NCBI GenBank assembly: GCA_028684815.1
Contig: JAQUFE010000013.1
Span: forward strand, 1-53,056
Length of the DNA: 53,056 nt
Source of the DNA: Sulfurimonas sp.
GTDB taxonomy: Bacteria; Campylobacterota; Campylobacteria; Campylobacterales; Sulfurimonadaceae
Reading direction: 5' to 3'
The position numbers and the translations under genes are program-made. Below the pieces are notes generated by a model. That model was given only the letters and a program-made list of their open reading frames with translations, did not search any database and had not been told where the DNA came from. Positions 1-9,200 of the stretch are shown piece by piece; the first letter of the stretch is position 1; every line of letters starts with the position of its first letter.

Positions 1-31
1 CTTTTCTTTCTTGACGGTTTTTAGACCAAAG

Positions 32-114
32 TGTCCGAATCATTTCCGTCATCACTGTCCGAATGATACCGTCATGGGTGTCCGAACTGAAGTGTCATAG
101 GTGTCCGATTTGCT
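32..114. repeat. four-copy 23-24 bp direct repeat, possible IS21-type end
   Basis: The heptamer TGTCCGA occurs at 32-38, 56-62, 79-85 and 102-108, a spacing of 24, 23 and 23 bases. The units also share a CCGTCAT/GTGTCAT block (46-52, 69-75, 92-98). Clusters of about 20-bp repeats of this kind are typical of the ends of IS21-family elements, where the transposase binds. No transposase lies in the window, so the body would be outside the left edge, or this is a solo remnant. The family assignment is an inference. Confidence 0.45.
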
Positions 115-225
115 CCGTTTTTTGCACAATGCTTTTAGGGAAGCTAACGCGTGGCATACTCTACTATGAGCTTCGTCTTTGTGGCTTAAAAGTTCATAAT
201 TTTATAGAAATTGTACATTTTAGTT

Positions 226-244
226 GATAATGATTACTAATTTA
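226..244. promoter_or_regulatory. Fur-box-like site upstream of porin
   Basis: The reverse complement TAAATTAGTAATCATTATC matches the 19-bp Fur consensus GATAATGATAATCATTATC at 14 of 19 positions, counted by hand. It sits just upstream of where a -35 element would lie for the TATAAT -10 at 268-273. A Fur-family gene begins at the right end of the window. Confidence 0.5.
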
Positions 245-267
245 AATAAAATATAAGCTTTTCTTCC

Positions 268-273
268 TATAAT
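268..273 (+). promoter_or_regulatory. -10 element of the porin promoter
   Basis: A perfect TATAAT lies 47 bases upstream of the porin start codon, in an AT-rich stretch. Transcription would begin near 280, leaving a leader of about 40 bases containing the Shine-Dalgarno sequence at 304-309. Confidence 0.45.
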
Positions 274-320
274 TATGATATTGACTTTCAAAACTAACCT
301 TTAAGAGGAAATTGGAAAAT

Positions 321-1595
321 ATGAACAAATTAATAAAACTTAGCCTAATAACTACTTTAGCACTTAGCACATCAGTCTTTGCAGAAAAAAACAAAGACAA
401 GAGTGTTCCTAGTAAAGTTAGTGACTTAACCAAAATGTTTAGTGATGGTAAAGTTAGTGGACAAATTCGCTTAGGTTATGGGGCTAACATAGTTAAAACT
501 GATGGAGATAAAAACACTTATGCTACGGCTGTTGGTGGTCAGTTAAAGTATGAGACTGCTTCACTTATGGGTCTTAGTTTTGGCGTTGCTATGCAGACAT
601 CTCACTCTATAAATGGACTTAGCGGTAGAGGCGATAAATATAACAATGAGTTAGCATCTAATGAAAAATCGTATACAGAATTAGCTGAGGCTTACTTAAA
701 CTTCTCTTATGGTGGTTTTGAGTTTCGTGGTGGTCGCCAGCTTATTGACACACCATTAGCTGACAGTGATGACATTAGAATGACTCCGCACACTTTTGAA
801 GCTTACATAGCTTCATACACTTTTAAAGATCTTGGTCTAGCTTTTATCGCTGGTAATATTTCAAACTGGCAAGGTGTTGATTCTGAGACTGACTTAGGAG
901 AGCCTTATGCAAATGCAGAAAAAAATGTTTGGGCGAAAACTGGAGAGAATGGTACAAGAGTTGGCGCTGTAACTTACTCAACTGATTATTTAGATACTAG
1001 TGTTTGGTACTACGATGTAACAAAAGTTACAACTGCTTTTTATACAGAAATAGTAGCGACTATACCTATAAATGATGAGTCTGAGATTGAAATAAGTGCT
1101 CAATATCTTACAGAAAATGATCAGAAAAAAGATGGCGTTAATAGCGAGATTGAGGGTAGCATCTTAGGTGCTATGGTTGAAGCTAAATTTTATAATATTA
1201 CTACAACTCTTGCTTATGATAAGGTAAGTGTAAAAGATGGTAAGTCAATCTTTGAGGGCTTTGGTGGCGGTGCGTCTTATACAAACTTAGACACTATGAC
1301 AGCTGGGGCTTTGCATGATGGAACTTATGGAGATGGTAACTCATATAAGTTTGGTTTATCTTATGAAATAGCTGATTTTACTATCTTTGGAGCGTATGGA
1401 GATTATAGAGCTGATGCCATAGCTGGTGGAGTTAAAGCTCATGTTACTGAGATGAACTTTGGTTTAGAGTATGAGTACAACGATGGAGAGGCAGATATAG
1501 CTCTTATCTATGTTGTAGGCAGAGATAAGGAGTCGTCTACAAAAACAGAGTTTGACAACGACCGCATTCAAGTTGTCTTAAACTACAACTTCTAA
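321..1595 (+). CDS. Opr-family outer-membrane porin
   Basis: Predicted 424-residue beta-barrel channel for passive entry of small solutes across the outer membrane. The N-terminus (MNKLIKLSLITTLALSTSVF then AEK) is a clear Sec signal peptide, the body is rich in alternating Gly/Tyr/aromatic strands such as 'AEAYLNFSYGGFEFRGGRQL', and the protein ends in NYNF, the terminal aromatic expected of an outer-membrane barrel. It resembles the Opr/OprD-like porins of Campylobacterota. ATG 321 was chosen because AGAGGA at 304-309 gives proper spacing, whereas the in-frame TTG at 312 lies too close to it. The gene is monocistronic and ends in an inverted repeat shared with the convergent methyltransferase. 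A Fur-box-like site upstream suggests iron control. Substrate unknown. Confidence 0.8.
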   Translation: MNKLIKLSLITTLALSTSVFAEKNKDKSVPSKVSDLTKMFSDGKVSGQIRLGYGANIVKTDGDKNTYATAVGGQLKYETASLMGLSFGVAMQTSHSINGLSGRGDKYNNELASNEKSYTELAEAYLNFSYGGFEFRGGRQLIDTPLADSDDIRMTPHTFEAYIASYTFKDLGLAFIAGNISNWQGVDSETDLGEPYANAEKNVWAKTGENGTRVGAVTYSTDYLDTSVWYYDVTKVTTAFYTEIVATIPINDESEIEISAQYLTENDQKKDGVNSEIEGSILGAMVEAKFYNITTTLAYDKVSVKDGKSIFEGFGGGASYTNLDTMTAGALHDGTYGDGNSYKFGLSYEIADFTIFGAYGDYRADAIAGGVKAHVTEMNFGLEYEYNDGEADIALIYVVGRDKESSTKTEFDNDRIQVVLNYNF

Positions 1596-1602
1596 ATGGG
1601 CA

Positions 1603-1620
1603 TTAGATGCAAGCATCTAA
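1603..1620. terminator. perfect inverted repeat between convergent genes
   Basis: TTAGATGC, two bases, GCATCTAA: an 8-bp perfect stem directly between the ends of the porin and the convergent methyltransferase. It could terminate both transcripts, but the following T-run is weak. Confidence 0.45.
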
Positions 1621-1627
1621 AGCTAAA

Positions 1628-2422
1628 CTACTCTATTTTAGCTAGTCTTTCATTTGCCACATTGATATACTTATCTTCTAAGTCACAACCTATAAAATTT
1701 CTTTTATTTCTCTTTGCAGCAACAGCTGTAGTTCCTGAGCCCATAAAAAGATCTAAAACTAAATCGCCTTCATTACTTGAACCTAAAATCGCCCTTTTTA
1801 CTAGCTCTTCGAGTTTTTGAGTAGGATGGATAGCTCTGTTAGTTTGTGGGTCTTTTATCCTCTCTTTACCTTGGCATTGTGGCAGACTCCAGACATCTCG
1901 CATCTGTCTATTTTTACCATCTTTGGCTTTATCAGGATTTATCTCTTTGAGAGTTTCATAATTAAAAGTCCATTTTTTATTTTTAACAGCATAGACTATA
2001 AATTCGCTTGAGTGAGTATATGTTCTTTTTGTAATGGATGGCATCGGATTTGTTTTAGCCCATGTTATGATATTTTTGATGGAGTAGCCAACTTGCTTGA
2101 TAGCCATTGTTACTTCGCCTACATTGTGGTAGGAGCAGCATACATAGATGGAAGCTCCATCTTTTTGAATATCAAATGATTTTTTTATCCACTGATATGT
2201 AAAATCAAAATACTCATCTTCGCCCATAGTATCCCAAGCTTCATTGACTTTATAAAAAGCGCCACCAGTTTTGTTGTTCTTTAAATCTAAGTTTGAGCCT
2301 GATAAATTGTAAGGTGGGTCTGTAAAAATCAAATCAGGAGAAATCTTATTTTTACTCAAAGCATCCAAAAAAGCTAGACTATCTTGCTTATAAATTTTAT
2401 TTAATTTTAGTGTGTTTTGCAT
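1628..2422 (-). CDS. beta-class DNA methyltransferase of an AlwI-like type IIS system
   Basis: Site-specific DNA amino-methyltransferase of 264 residues. The catalytic motif TDPPYNL lies near residue 36 and the SAM-binding motif LDLFMGSGTT near residue 224; this order (DPPY first, FxGxG last) defines the beta class, as in HinfI- and DpnA-type enzymes. DPPY fits N6-adenine methylation, though N4-cytosine cannot be excluded. It overlaps the end of the upstream methyltransferase by 16 bases, so the two are probably co-translated. A type IIS enzyme with an asymmetric site needs each strand methylated separately, which explains two methyltransferases of different classes beside one nuclease. Recognition sequence inferred, not shown. 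Confidence 0.85.
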   Translation of the reverse strand: MQNTLKLNKIYKQDSLAFLDALSKNKISPDLIFTDPPYNLSGSNLDLKNNKTGGAFYKVNEAWDTMGEDEYFDFTYQWIKKSFDIQKDGASIYVCCSYHNVGEVTMAIKQVGYSIKNIITWAKTNPMPSITKRTYTHSSEFIVYAVKNKKWTFNYETLKEINPDKAKDGKNRQMRDVWSLPQCQGKERIKDPQTNRAIHPTQKLEELVKRAILGSSNEGDLVLDLFMGSGTTAVAAKRNKRNFIGCDLEDKYINVANERLAKIE

Positions 2423-3564
2423 ATAAACAGTCTTTCATTATGTGTTTGTAGGTTTGTTTTACCAGTTGAAAAAGGTTTATGTTTGATACTCTCAATTACC
2501 AAACTACCCTTATTTTCCAAAACTCTTATAATATCTTCATCTGACATTCTAGCATTTGACCTATCATTACCTTTTTTAGCCATATCTGAATATGACAAAA
2601 TGATATATTTTGCCTTCGCTTTTGTTATCAAATCTTCAAAAGCTTCAATGGCCGTTTTTAGACAATACTCTGAGTTGTACTCTTTTCTATTTACCATCTT
2701 AGATGCCACTCCCTCAACCTCTGGCTTATCCCACTGTGCTAGGTTTTCAATGAGATGATACGCAGAGATATATTGTCTTGAATTATAAGGTGGGTCTAGA
2801 TATAAAATATCTACAGGCTCGATATCACTAATGAGTATATTTGCATCACTATTTAATATTATATTTCCGCTATTATCAGAGTTATCAATATCAAGATGCT
2901 TCATTTTAAAATCTTCAGGCATTAAGGAGTTTTTTCTAAATGCATCATAATGTCCACAAGTGTTGGCAATTTTATCAATAGCATAGATTAAAGAAGTGAT
3001 TAGTATATATTTTTCTCTTTTTGAGATTTTATCGCTCATATTTTCAATCTCTTCTCTGATAGTTCCTATTTTTTTAGCAACATTTAGTGAGAAAAACTTA
3101 TCTGCAAAACTCTTTGAGAAATAATTATCTACTGGATTAATGTTATTTAGATGCTCTAAAAGCTCTGTGATTTTGTCCTTGTCATAGGCATCATCACTAA
3201 AAAAAGCATAATGAATTACATAGTTTGAAAAAAGCATATCGTTTGTTATGATTTTAGTCTTCTCATTATTAAAATGATTTGCCACAACACCAGTTCCTGA
3301 GAAAATATCCAAAAAACTACTGTAACTAGGTATGTGTTTATCTATAGATGTTTGTATAAAATCAAGTATTTTAGTTTTAGAACCTAAATATCTTCTATTG
3401 TTTATAGTAAAATAGTCAAAAGTCTTTTCTAAAGTATTTGCATAGTTGTCAAATAATATTTTTTCAATAGCCACACTATTACTTTTAATGTCATTACTCT
3501 CTTTAAAAGTTTGTAAAATGTCAAAATAATCTTGCTCTATTGTAATTTTAATCTCTTTTTTCAT
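2407..3564 (-). CDS. D12-class adenine methyltransferase with RHH-like N-terminus
   Basis: 385-residue N6-adenine methyltransferase of the D12 (Dam-like, alpha) class: RRYLGSKTK near residues 58-66, SAM motif FLDIFSGTGVV near 83-93 and catalytic YLDPPYNSRQY near residue 255. The first 50 residues are an extension before the usual start of this family. They read as strand-helix-helix: KEIKITIE, then a Phe/Leu-rich helix, then 'SNSVAIEKILFDNY', the pattern of a ribbon-helix-helix DNA-binding domain. It begins 65 bases from the divergent nuclease gene, and a 9-1-9 palindrome at 3572-3590 lies just upstream of its start. No clear Shine-Dalgarno precedes ATG 3564. Enzyme class is confident; the regulatory domain is inferred. 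Confidence 0.85.
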   Translation of the reverse strand: MKKEIKITIEQDYFDILQTFKESNDIKSNSVAIEKILFDNYANTLEKTFDYFTINNRRYLGSKTKILDFIQTSIDKHIPSYSSFLDIFSGTGVVANHFNNEKTKIITNDMLFSNYVIHYAFFSDDAYDKDKITELLEHLNNINPVDNYFSKSFADKFFSLNVAKKIGTIREEIENMSDKISKREKYILITSLIYAIDKIANTCGHYDAFRKNSLMPEDFKMKHLDIDNSDNSGNIILNSDANILISDIEPVDILYLDPPYNSRQYISAYHLIENLAQWDKPEVEGVASKMVNRKEYNSEYCLKTAIEAFEDLITKAKAKYIILSYSDMAKKGNDRSNARMSDEDIIRVLENKGSLVIESIKHKPFSTGKTNLQTHNERLFICKTH

Positions 3565-3571
3565 AAAGAGA

Positions 3572-3590
3572 ATGATACATAATGCATCAT
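3572..3590. promoter_or_regulatory. candidate operator of the restriction-modification locus
   Basis: ATGATACAT-A-ATGCATCAT is a 9-1-9 palindrome with a single mismatch, placed between the divergent methyltransferase (start 3564) and nuclease (start 3630) genes. It contains possible -10 hexamers in both directions: CATAAT on plus and TATCAT on minus. A dimeric regulator bound here would affect both promoters; the RHH-like domain of the adjacent methyltransferase is the obvious candidate. Confidence 0.5.
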
Positions 3591-3629
3591 AAAAAGAACT
3601 TTAAGAGATGCCTAAGTAAGGAGTTTAAA

Positions 3630-5450
3630 ATGTCATATAACTGGAGCATATCTACAACACTCAGAAGTCCAAATAGAATGATTGAGTGGTTAAGAGTTGC
3701 ACAAGAGTATTTAATCGGTTGTGAGTGGGATAATGCCAAACAAATTGAGTATCAAATATTGTTGATACAACATAAACTATATACTCCAACTAATATTACA
3801 GAGGCTGAAAAAGAGAAGTTTGACACATTTACAGAACTAATCACTTTCAATGAAGCAAAGACGATGTTTCTTAGACAAAATTATCAAGACCCAGCTATGA
3901 GAGGAAGGACTTCATTTAGTCCTTTAAAGAAGTTCGGTTTGTTGAAATTAGATAGTAATAACATTATCAGGATGACGAGTTTAGGAGAATATCTCTTATC
4001 AGAGAGTTATGACTTTGGATACTTTTTGTTTCGTGTTTTTCTTAAGTGGGAGTACAAAAATCCATCTGAGAGCAGAACTAATACAAATTTCAATATCAAT
4101 CCTTTCATTGCAACTTTGCATTTAATCAACCAAGTAAATCTTGTAGCTCTTGAAAATAACGATGTTGTTAAAGGAGTATCAAAAGATGAGTTTATGCTTT
4201 TTGTTCAAACATTAACAAACTATGAAAACATCGATTTTTATGCAAGAGAACTCTACTCTTATAGAAATTTTGTAAAGGCGACAGATAGAGATGCTAGCTT
4301 ATCACACCAGCAAAAAGAAGATATAAAAAGAAGTAAAAAGTTAGCTATTTTAGGATTAATAACCCATGAGACTGACAATGAGAGACTTGAGAGACTTCTT
4401 AAGAATTTAAAAGATTATACAGATAATACTATAAGATATTTTAGAGCCACAAGATATTTACATATTAGAGGTGGAGGATATTACATCGACTTAGAGCCAA
4501 GAAGACGAGTTGAGATTGATGTTTTGTTAGATACTTATAATGGTTCAAGTTCAATGTTTGAAAATGAAGATGATTATATTGAGTACTTAGCAGATATTAA
4601 TCTACCTGTTCTTCCATGGGAGACGACACAAGAACTGCACAATATTCTTGATAGCTTAGCAGAAGAGTTAACGGAGTTAGAGGCAAAGTTAAGCCTCACG
4701 CCAACTAACTTTAATGCGCTTAAGGTTGATGATATAGAAGAGCTAAAGAGCAATACTCAGATGCTAAGAGATAAGAGAAAACATTATCTAGATATCATTA
4801 TGCATAATGAGCTGCAAGATATATCTAAAATCAAAGAGTGCATATACTCACTTGAACATATTAGAGAGTTGGAAAATAAACCGAGTATAGAGCTTGAGAG
4901 GTGGACTACAATGGCTCTAAATGCCCTAAACGATGCATTGTCAATCAATCCTAACTATCCAGTTGGAGATGATAATGAACCTCTTTTTACAGCTCCTGCT
5001 GGCAAAGCTGATATAGAGTGCTTTTATAGTGAGTTTAATTCTATCTGCGAGGTTACTATGCTTGTAGGAAGAGACCAGTGGTATAACGAAGGACAACCTG
5101 TAATGCGGCATCTAAGAGAGTTTGAAAATAAATACAGAGATAACTTTGCATATTGCCTATTTGTCGCACCTAGACTACATCAAGATACAGTCAACACTTT
5201 TTGGACCTCTACTAAATATGAGTATGAGGGAGAAAAACAGAGAATTATCCCCTTAACAATTACACAATTAGTAGAGTTACTAAAAATACTTATTGAGTTA
5301 AAGCAAAGCGGTAAAAGACTGCTCCATAGTGATATGAAAAATTTATTTGATACTATTGTAGGAGCTACAAATAGTGTAGCAAATTCAAGAGATTGGATAG
5401 CAAATATACCATCAGTAATGAAAAGCTGGAAAGCTGAGTTACTATCTTAA
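3630..5450 (+). CDS. AlwI-family type IIS restriction endonuclease
   Basis: 606-residue nuclease. The N-terminal 'WSISTTLRSPNRMIEWLRV', the middle 'NYQDPAMRGRTSFSPLKK' and the C-terminal part match my memory of the AlwI family (AlwI cuts outside GGATC). The C-terminal half holds a PD-(D/E)XK-like site: D461 in 'GKADIECF' and E474-V-T in 'ICEVTMLVGRDQW', the D...EVT form of the BstNBI/PleI/MlyI/AlwI cleavage domain. ATG 3630 was chosen because TAAGGAG at 3617-3623 precedes it by six bases; an in-frame ATG at 3582 would lie inside the palindromic operator and lacks such a site. It is divergent from two methyltransferases that would protect the two strands. The exact recognition site cannot be read from the sequence; GAGTC-type relatives are an alternative. 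Confidence 0.8.
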   Translation: MSYNWSISTTLRSPNRMIEWLRVAQEYLIGCEWDNAKQIEYQILLIQHKLYTPTNITEAEKEKFDTFTELITFNEAKTMFLRQNYQDPAMRGRTSFSPLKKFGLLKLDSNNIIRMTSLGEYLLSESYDFGYFLFRVFLKWEYKNPSESRTNTNFNINPFIATLHLINQVNLVALENNDVVKGVSKDEFMLFVQTLTNYENIDFYARELYSYRNFVKATDRDASLSHQQKEDIKRSKKLAILGLITHETDNERLERLLKNLKDYTDNTIRYFRATRYLHIRGGGYYIDLEPRRRVEIDVLLDTYNGSSSMFENEDDYIEYLADINLPVLPWETTQELHNILDSLAEELTELEAKLSLTPTNFNALKVDDIEELKSNTQMLRDKRKHYLDIIMHNELQDISKIKECIYSLEHIRELENKPSIELERWTTMALNALNDALSINPNYPVGDDNEPLFTAPAGKADIECFYSEFNSICEVTMLVGRDQWYNEGQPVMRHLREFENKYRDNFAYCLFVAPRLHQDTVNTFWTSTKYEYEGEKQRIIPLTITQLVELLKILIELKQSGKRLLHSDMKNLFDTIVGATNSVANSRDWIANIPSVMKSWKAELLS

Positions 5451-5455
5451 ATAAC

Positions 5456-5474
5456 AAGAGATAAGCTCTTTTTC
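5456..5474 (+). terminator. terminator of the restriction endonuclease gene
   Basis: AAGAG, loop ATAAG, CTCTT followed by three more T, starting five bases after the nuclease stop codon. The short stem plus U-run fits a weak intrinsic terminator. Confidence 0.5.
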
Positions 5475-5506
5475 AAAAATTTAAAAAATAGATAAAAAAT
5501 GGAGGA

Positions 5507-6196
5507 TTATACTTTTAGACTAACTTGATACATAAATTGTTGTAAAGGTAACATATCTTCGTAGATTTTAAAGAGAGTATCTATAAACTTTTCTCCATTT
5601 GTAATTAGAGTAGGTTCTAAAATTTTATATGTAGCCATTCCCTTATATAAGGACAACTCAGCATCTTTCATATCTTTATTAAAACCTTTTGGATAGCGTT
5701 TATATCCTTTTTCTATAGTTTTATAGCCTCTTGATTCCAATAGCTCTAAAATCTTAGCTAAACTAGCTCTTCTTGCATCATCCTTTATATATTCTCGGTA
5801 AGCATCAAGCATTGGTTTTTCAAACCATCTCACTCCAACTGCTACAAAAAGTTCTTCAGGAGAGAAGTGAAGGTAAAAGGATGAGTTTTGCATTCTTGAG
5901 CCATTTCCCTGCCAAAAGATAAGCCCGATTTTAGACTTTAGAGGTACTTTTATAGCCCCCATTCGTCTTGTGTCTCTATAGATTCTAAATAGTGACTTGT
6001 TTATCTTCGCTGAGAAGTTTATAGTAGGTTCAAGTGCCATCAGATGCTCACCAAACTCATCAACAAAAGCTCTTGAGGGATTTAGTATGAACTCTTCATA
6101 TTCACTTCGATGAGCCTCAAACCACTCTTTGTTGTTGTTTTGGCGGATGGACTCTAAAAACGGTAAAGTTTCACAAGAGAAACCTTTAAACTCCAT
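5507..6196 (-). CDS. DUF2461 family protein
   Basis: 229-residue protein of the DUF2461 (TIGR02453) family, recognised from 'FLESIRQNNNKEWFEAHRSEYEEF' split features: the N-terminal N-N-K-E-W-F-x-A-H block, the central 'LFRIYRDTRRM' and the following Lys/Gly-rich strand with 'FYLHFSPEE'. The biochemical function is unknown. It starts four bases after the ccsBA stop codon on the same strand, so it is probably the last gene of that operon, although nothing suggests a role in cytochrome c assembly. No signal peptide or membrane segment is seen, so it should be cytoplasmic. Confidence 0.75.
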   Translation of the reverse strand: MEFKGFSCETLPFLESIRQNNNKEWFEAHRSEYEEFILNPSRAFVDEFGEHLMALEPTINFSAKINKSLFRIYRDTRRMGAIKVPLKSKIGLIFWQGNGSRMQNSSFYLHFSPEELFVAVGVRWFEKPMLDAYREYIKDDARRASLAKILELLESRGYKTIEKGYKRYPKGFNKDMKDAELSLYKGMATYKILEPTLITNGEKFIDTLFKIYEDMLPLQQFMYQVSLKV

Positions 6197-6200
6197 CTCT

Positions 6201-9200
6201 TTAAACTACCTTTCTATTTCTAAAGGCCAATGCAACTAAGATAAAGATAATTGCATAGGTTATAGGAACAAAATCCGGGATAGGAACTGGATCACCTTTT
6301 GCATAAGAGTGGAGTCCTGCAAGATAGTAGTTTACCCCAAAGTAAGTCATGATAACAGAAGTATAAGCTAAGAGTGAGATAACCGCAAAGTTAAACTCGC
6401 TATAGATAGCTCTTATAAATCTTAGATGCACAACTACTGCATAAACCAAAATCGTAACCAGTGCCCAAGTCTCTTTTGGATCCCAACCCCAGTATCTTCC
6501 CCAAGACTCATTTGCCCAAACGCCGCCTAAAAAGTTACCTATAGTTAAAAGCACAAGCCCTATCATCAAGCCCATCTCATTTATGGCATTAAGCTCTTTT
6601 ATAGATAGTGATATATGTTTTTCATTACCTTTAGTTTTGATAATAAAGAGTAAAATAACTATAAAACCTAAAAGTGCGCCAAGCCCTAAAAAGCCATAAC
6701 TAGCAGTAATTACCGCCACATGTATGCTCAGCCAATATGAATTTAAAACTGGAACTAAGTTTGTAACTTGCGGATCCATCCAGTTTAAATGAGCCACAAA
6801 GAGGATAAGCCCTGCTAAGATAGAAGTAGATGCCATTGTCATAGATGAGCGTCTTGAGAAGAAGATTCCAGCTAATGCTGTAGCCCAACTGATATAAATC
6901 ATAGATTCATAACCATTTGACCAAGGAGCATGTCCTGAGATATACCATCTTAGTCCAAGCCCAAAAGTGTGTGACAAGAAGAAAAGAACTAAAAGACCTA
7001 GGGTTATTTTAGAAAATATCTCTATCTTAAAAGCTGGTTTTATTATCTTTATAAAACTAAGTGTCAAAAGAACAAAGCCTAGCACTAAGTAGTAAGGATA
7101 AAGTGTCTCAAATATATTTGTTTTGTTATAAAATATCTCCGCTTTTATGCTGTTTTTCGTTAAATAAACATCTTTACCATAAAACTTTTGATACTCTCTT
7201 AACTTCTCTAAAGCCTCATTTGCTTTAGTCCAATCTGAACCAAGAAGAGCCTCATCTATAGCTGAAAAATAGTCAACTGCGATTAGTCTTATTCTCTGCC
7301 CATCTTGCTCAGCAAAGGTTTGAAGGGATTCAATAGTTGGATGCCACTTGTTGTTATTATCGTTTGGTTTTGGCCATATTCTTAGTAGTGAGCCAGTATA
7401 AACTGCATAAGCGATGTTTACTCTCTCATCAACTTTTAACACTTCATTGTCAAGCTTATCTCTATGTTTTGGTTCTTTTCTAACTGCAACTTCTACTAAT
7501 TCAGCTAGTTTATAGCCTCTCATATTATCAGGGTCGCTAAAAAACTGTGAGAAAGAAGCATGTGAAGCTTTTAACTCTGTGCCAAGGGCCTTGTTAATCT
7601 CTTCATTTTTTGTATATATCATCTTGATATCACGATATAGATCAGGCTTAATCATCATAGCGAGGATAATCTGATTTGCATCTAGCTTATTGCCAGCTAT
7701 GTTTATATAAGAGCCTCTATAAATCTTAGCTAAAATCTCCGTAGTTAGTGTATCCATAGGCTTCATTCTTCCGCCACTATCTTGGATAACAAGCTCTGAG
7801 AATTTTTTTGCATGAGCTTTATCAAAAGAGATAATCGTCTTTAATGTAGGGTCTAGCTCCTGTGCAAAAGATGGAGTAAAACTAAACAAAAGTCCAATAA
7901 CTAAGAGTGAACCTAAAGCCTTCTCATCAGCAGCTTTCTTAGCTCTTGAAGCGAGTTGAGAAAATCTATTTTTTTGCGAAAATAGTGACCACAACATACC
8001 TAAACTTAAAAGAAAATATCCGATATATGATGGAAGAGTTCCCGGGTCATTGTTCACTGAGAGAACAGTACCTTTCTCATCTTGATCATAAGATGATTGG
8101 AAAAATCTATATCCGCGGTGCTCTAAAATATTGTTCATAAAGATTCTATATGGCATCTCTAGGTTTTGCTCTTTATCTATAAGCATTACTTCACTAGCAT
8201 AAGATGCAGGACTCATAGAACCTGGATATCTATCTAGTTCAAACTTTAAAAGCTTAATTTCAAAAGGAATCGTTATCCTTTTTGAGCCATAAGAGAGATG
8301 TACATCTACACCGTTTATCTCGTTATGATACTCTTTTGCCATTCTTCCAGCTTGTCCATAAATCATAACTTTTTTACTTACATCATTTACACTAACGTTA
8401 AATACTAAAGCATCATAGCCAGGACTTTGTGGAGAAGCGTTTGGATTTGAGATTATTTTTTTAGCAGCTTTTGGATAAAAATCACGAAGTACAAAACCAC
8501 CGCCAGCTAAGGAGTAGAGAGTTCTTTTAGCAAAAGGTTGCTTCTCATTTATCTCAAGCGTACCTTCTGAGCTATCATCCATCTTCAAAAAACTAAGAGG
8601 CGTGTTATGCTTTATAAAAAGTTCTTCACCCTCAACAAATAAAGACAGAGTTAACTTATCGAAGCTCTTTTTTGAGTCAAAGTCTATTACAAAGTTATCG
8701 CTCTCATAATGTTCGCCATAACTAAGAGTTATAGGCTCACCTTTTCCAGAACCAGTCACCATAATATTTACCATAGCGATGCCATCAGGAGATGCAACAG
8801 TAGCTTCAATAGCATCTGGTATATATTCTACTAGTTCTGCATGAACTCCTTTACCATCAATGCTTAGAGATGCGTCAAGGCTATTTTTACTCTTTTTAGA
8901 GAGATATAAAGATTGCTCTGTAGTCTCTTTTTTATCAGCAACTTTTGCTTCAAGCGTGAAGTAAGTATCTGAGCTTATCATAGTTGATGCACTCTGACCC
9001 TCACGAATATGCATAGTGCCCTCATAGCCAACATAACGAGTAATTGCAGCACCTATGATTATAATAATAAAAGCAGTATGAAAGATAAAAATAGGAGCTT
9101 TTTTGATTGTAAACATTTTGTATTTATAGATATTTAAAATAAGATTTATGGTGAGTAAAAGCATAAGAATTTCAAACCATTTTGAATTGTAAATATCAGC

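Noticed and set aside
312..320. TTG start for the porin
   Set aside because: It is only two bases from the Shine-Dalgarno sequence; ATG 321 has the right spacing and begins a normal signal peptide.
3582..3629. Upstream ATG giving the restriction endonuclease 16 extra residues
   Set aside because: That ATG lies within the palindrome and promoter region; ATG 3630 has a strong TAAGGAG and begins the family-like sequence.
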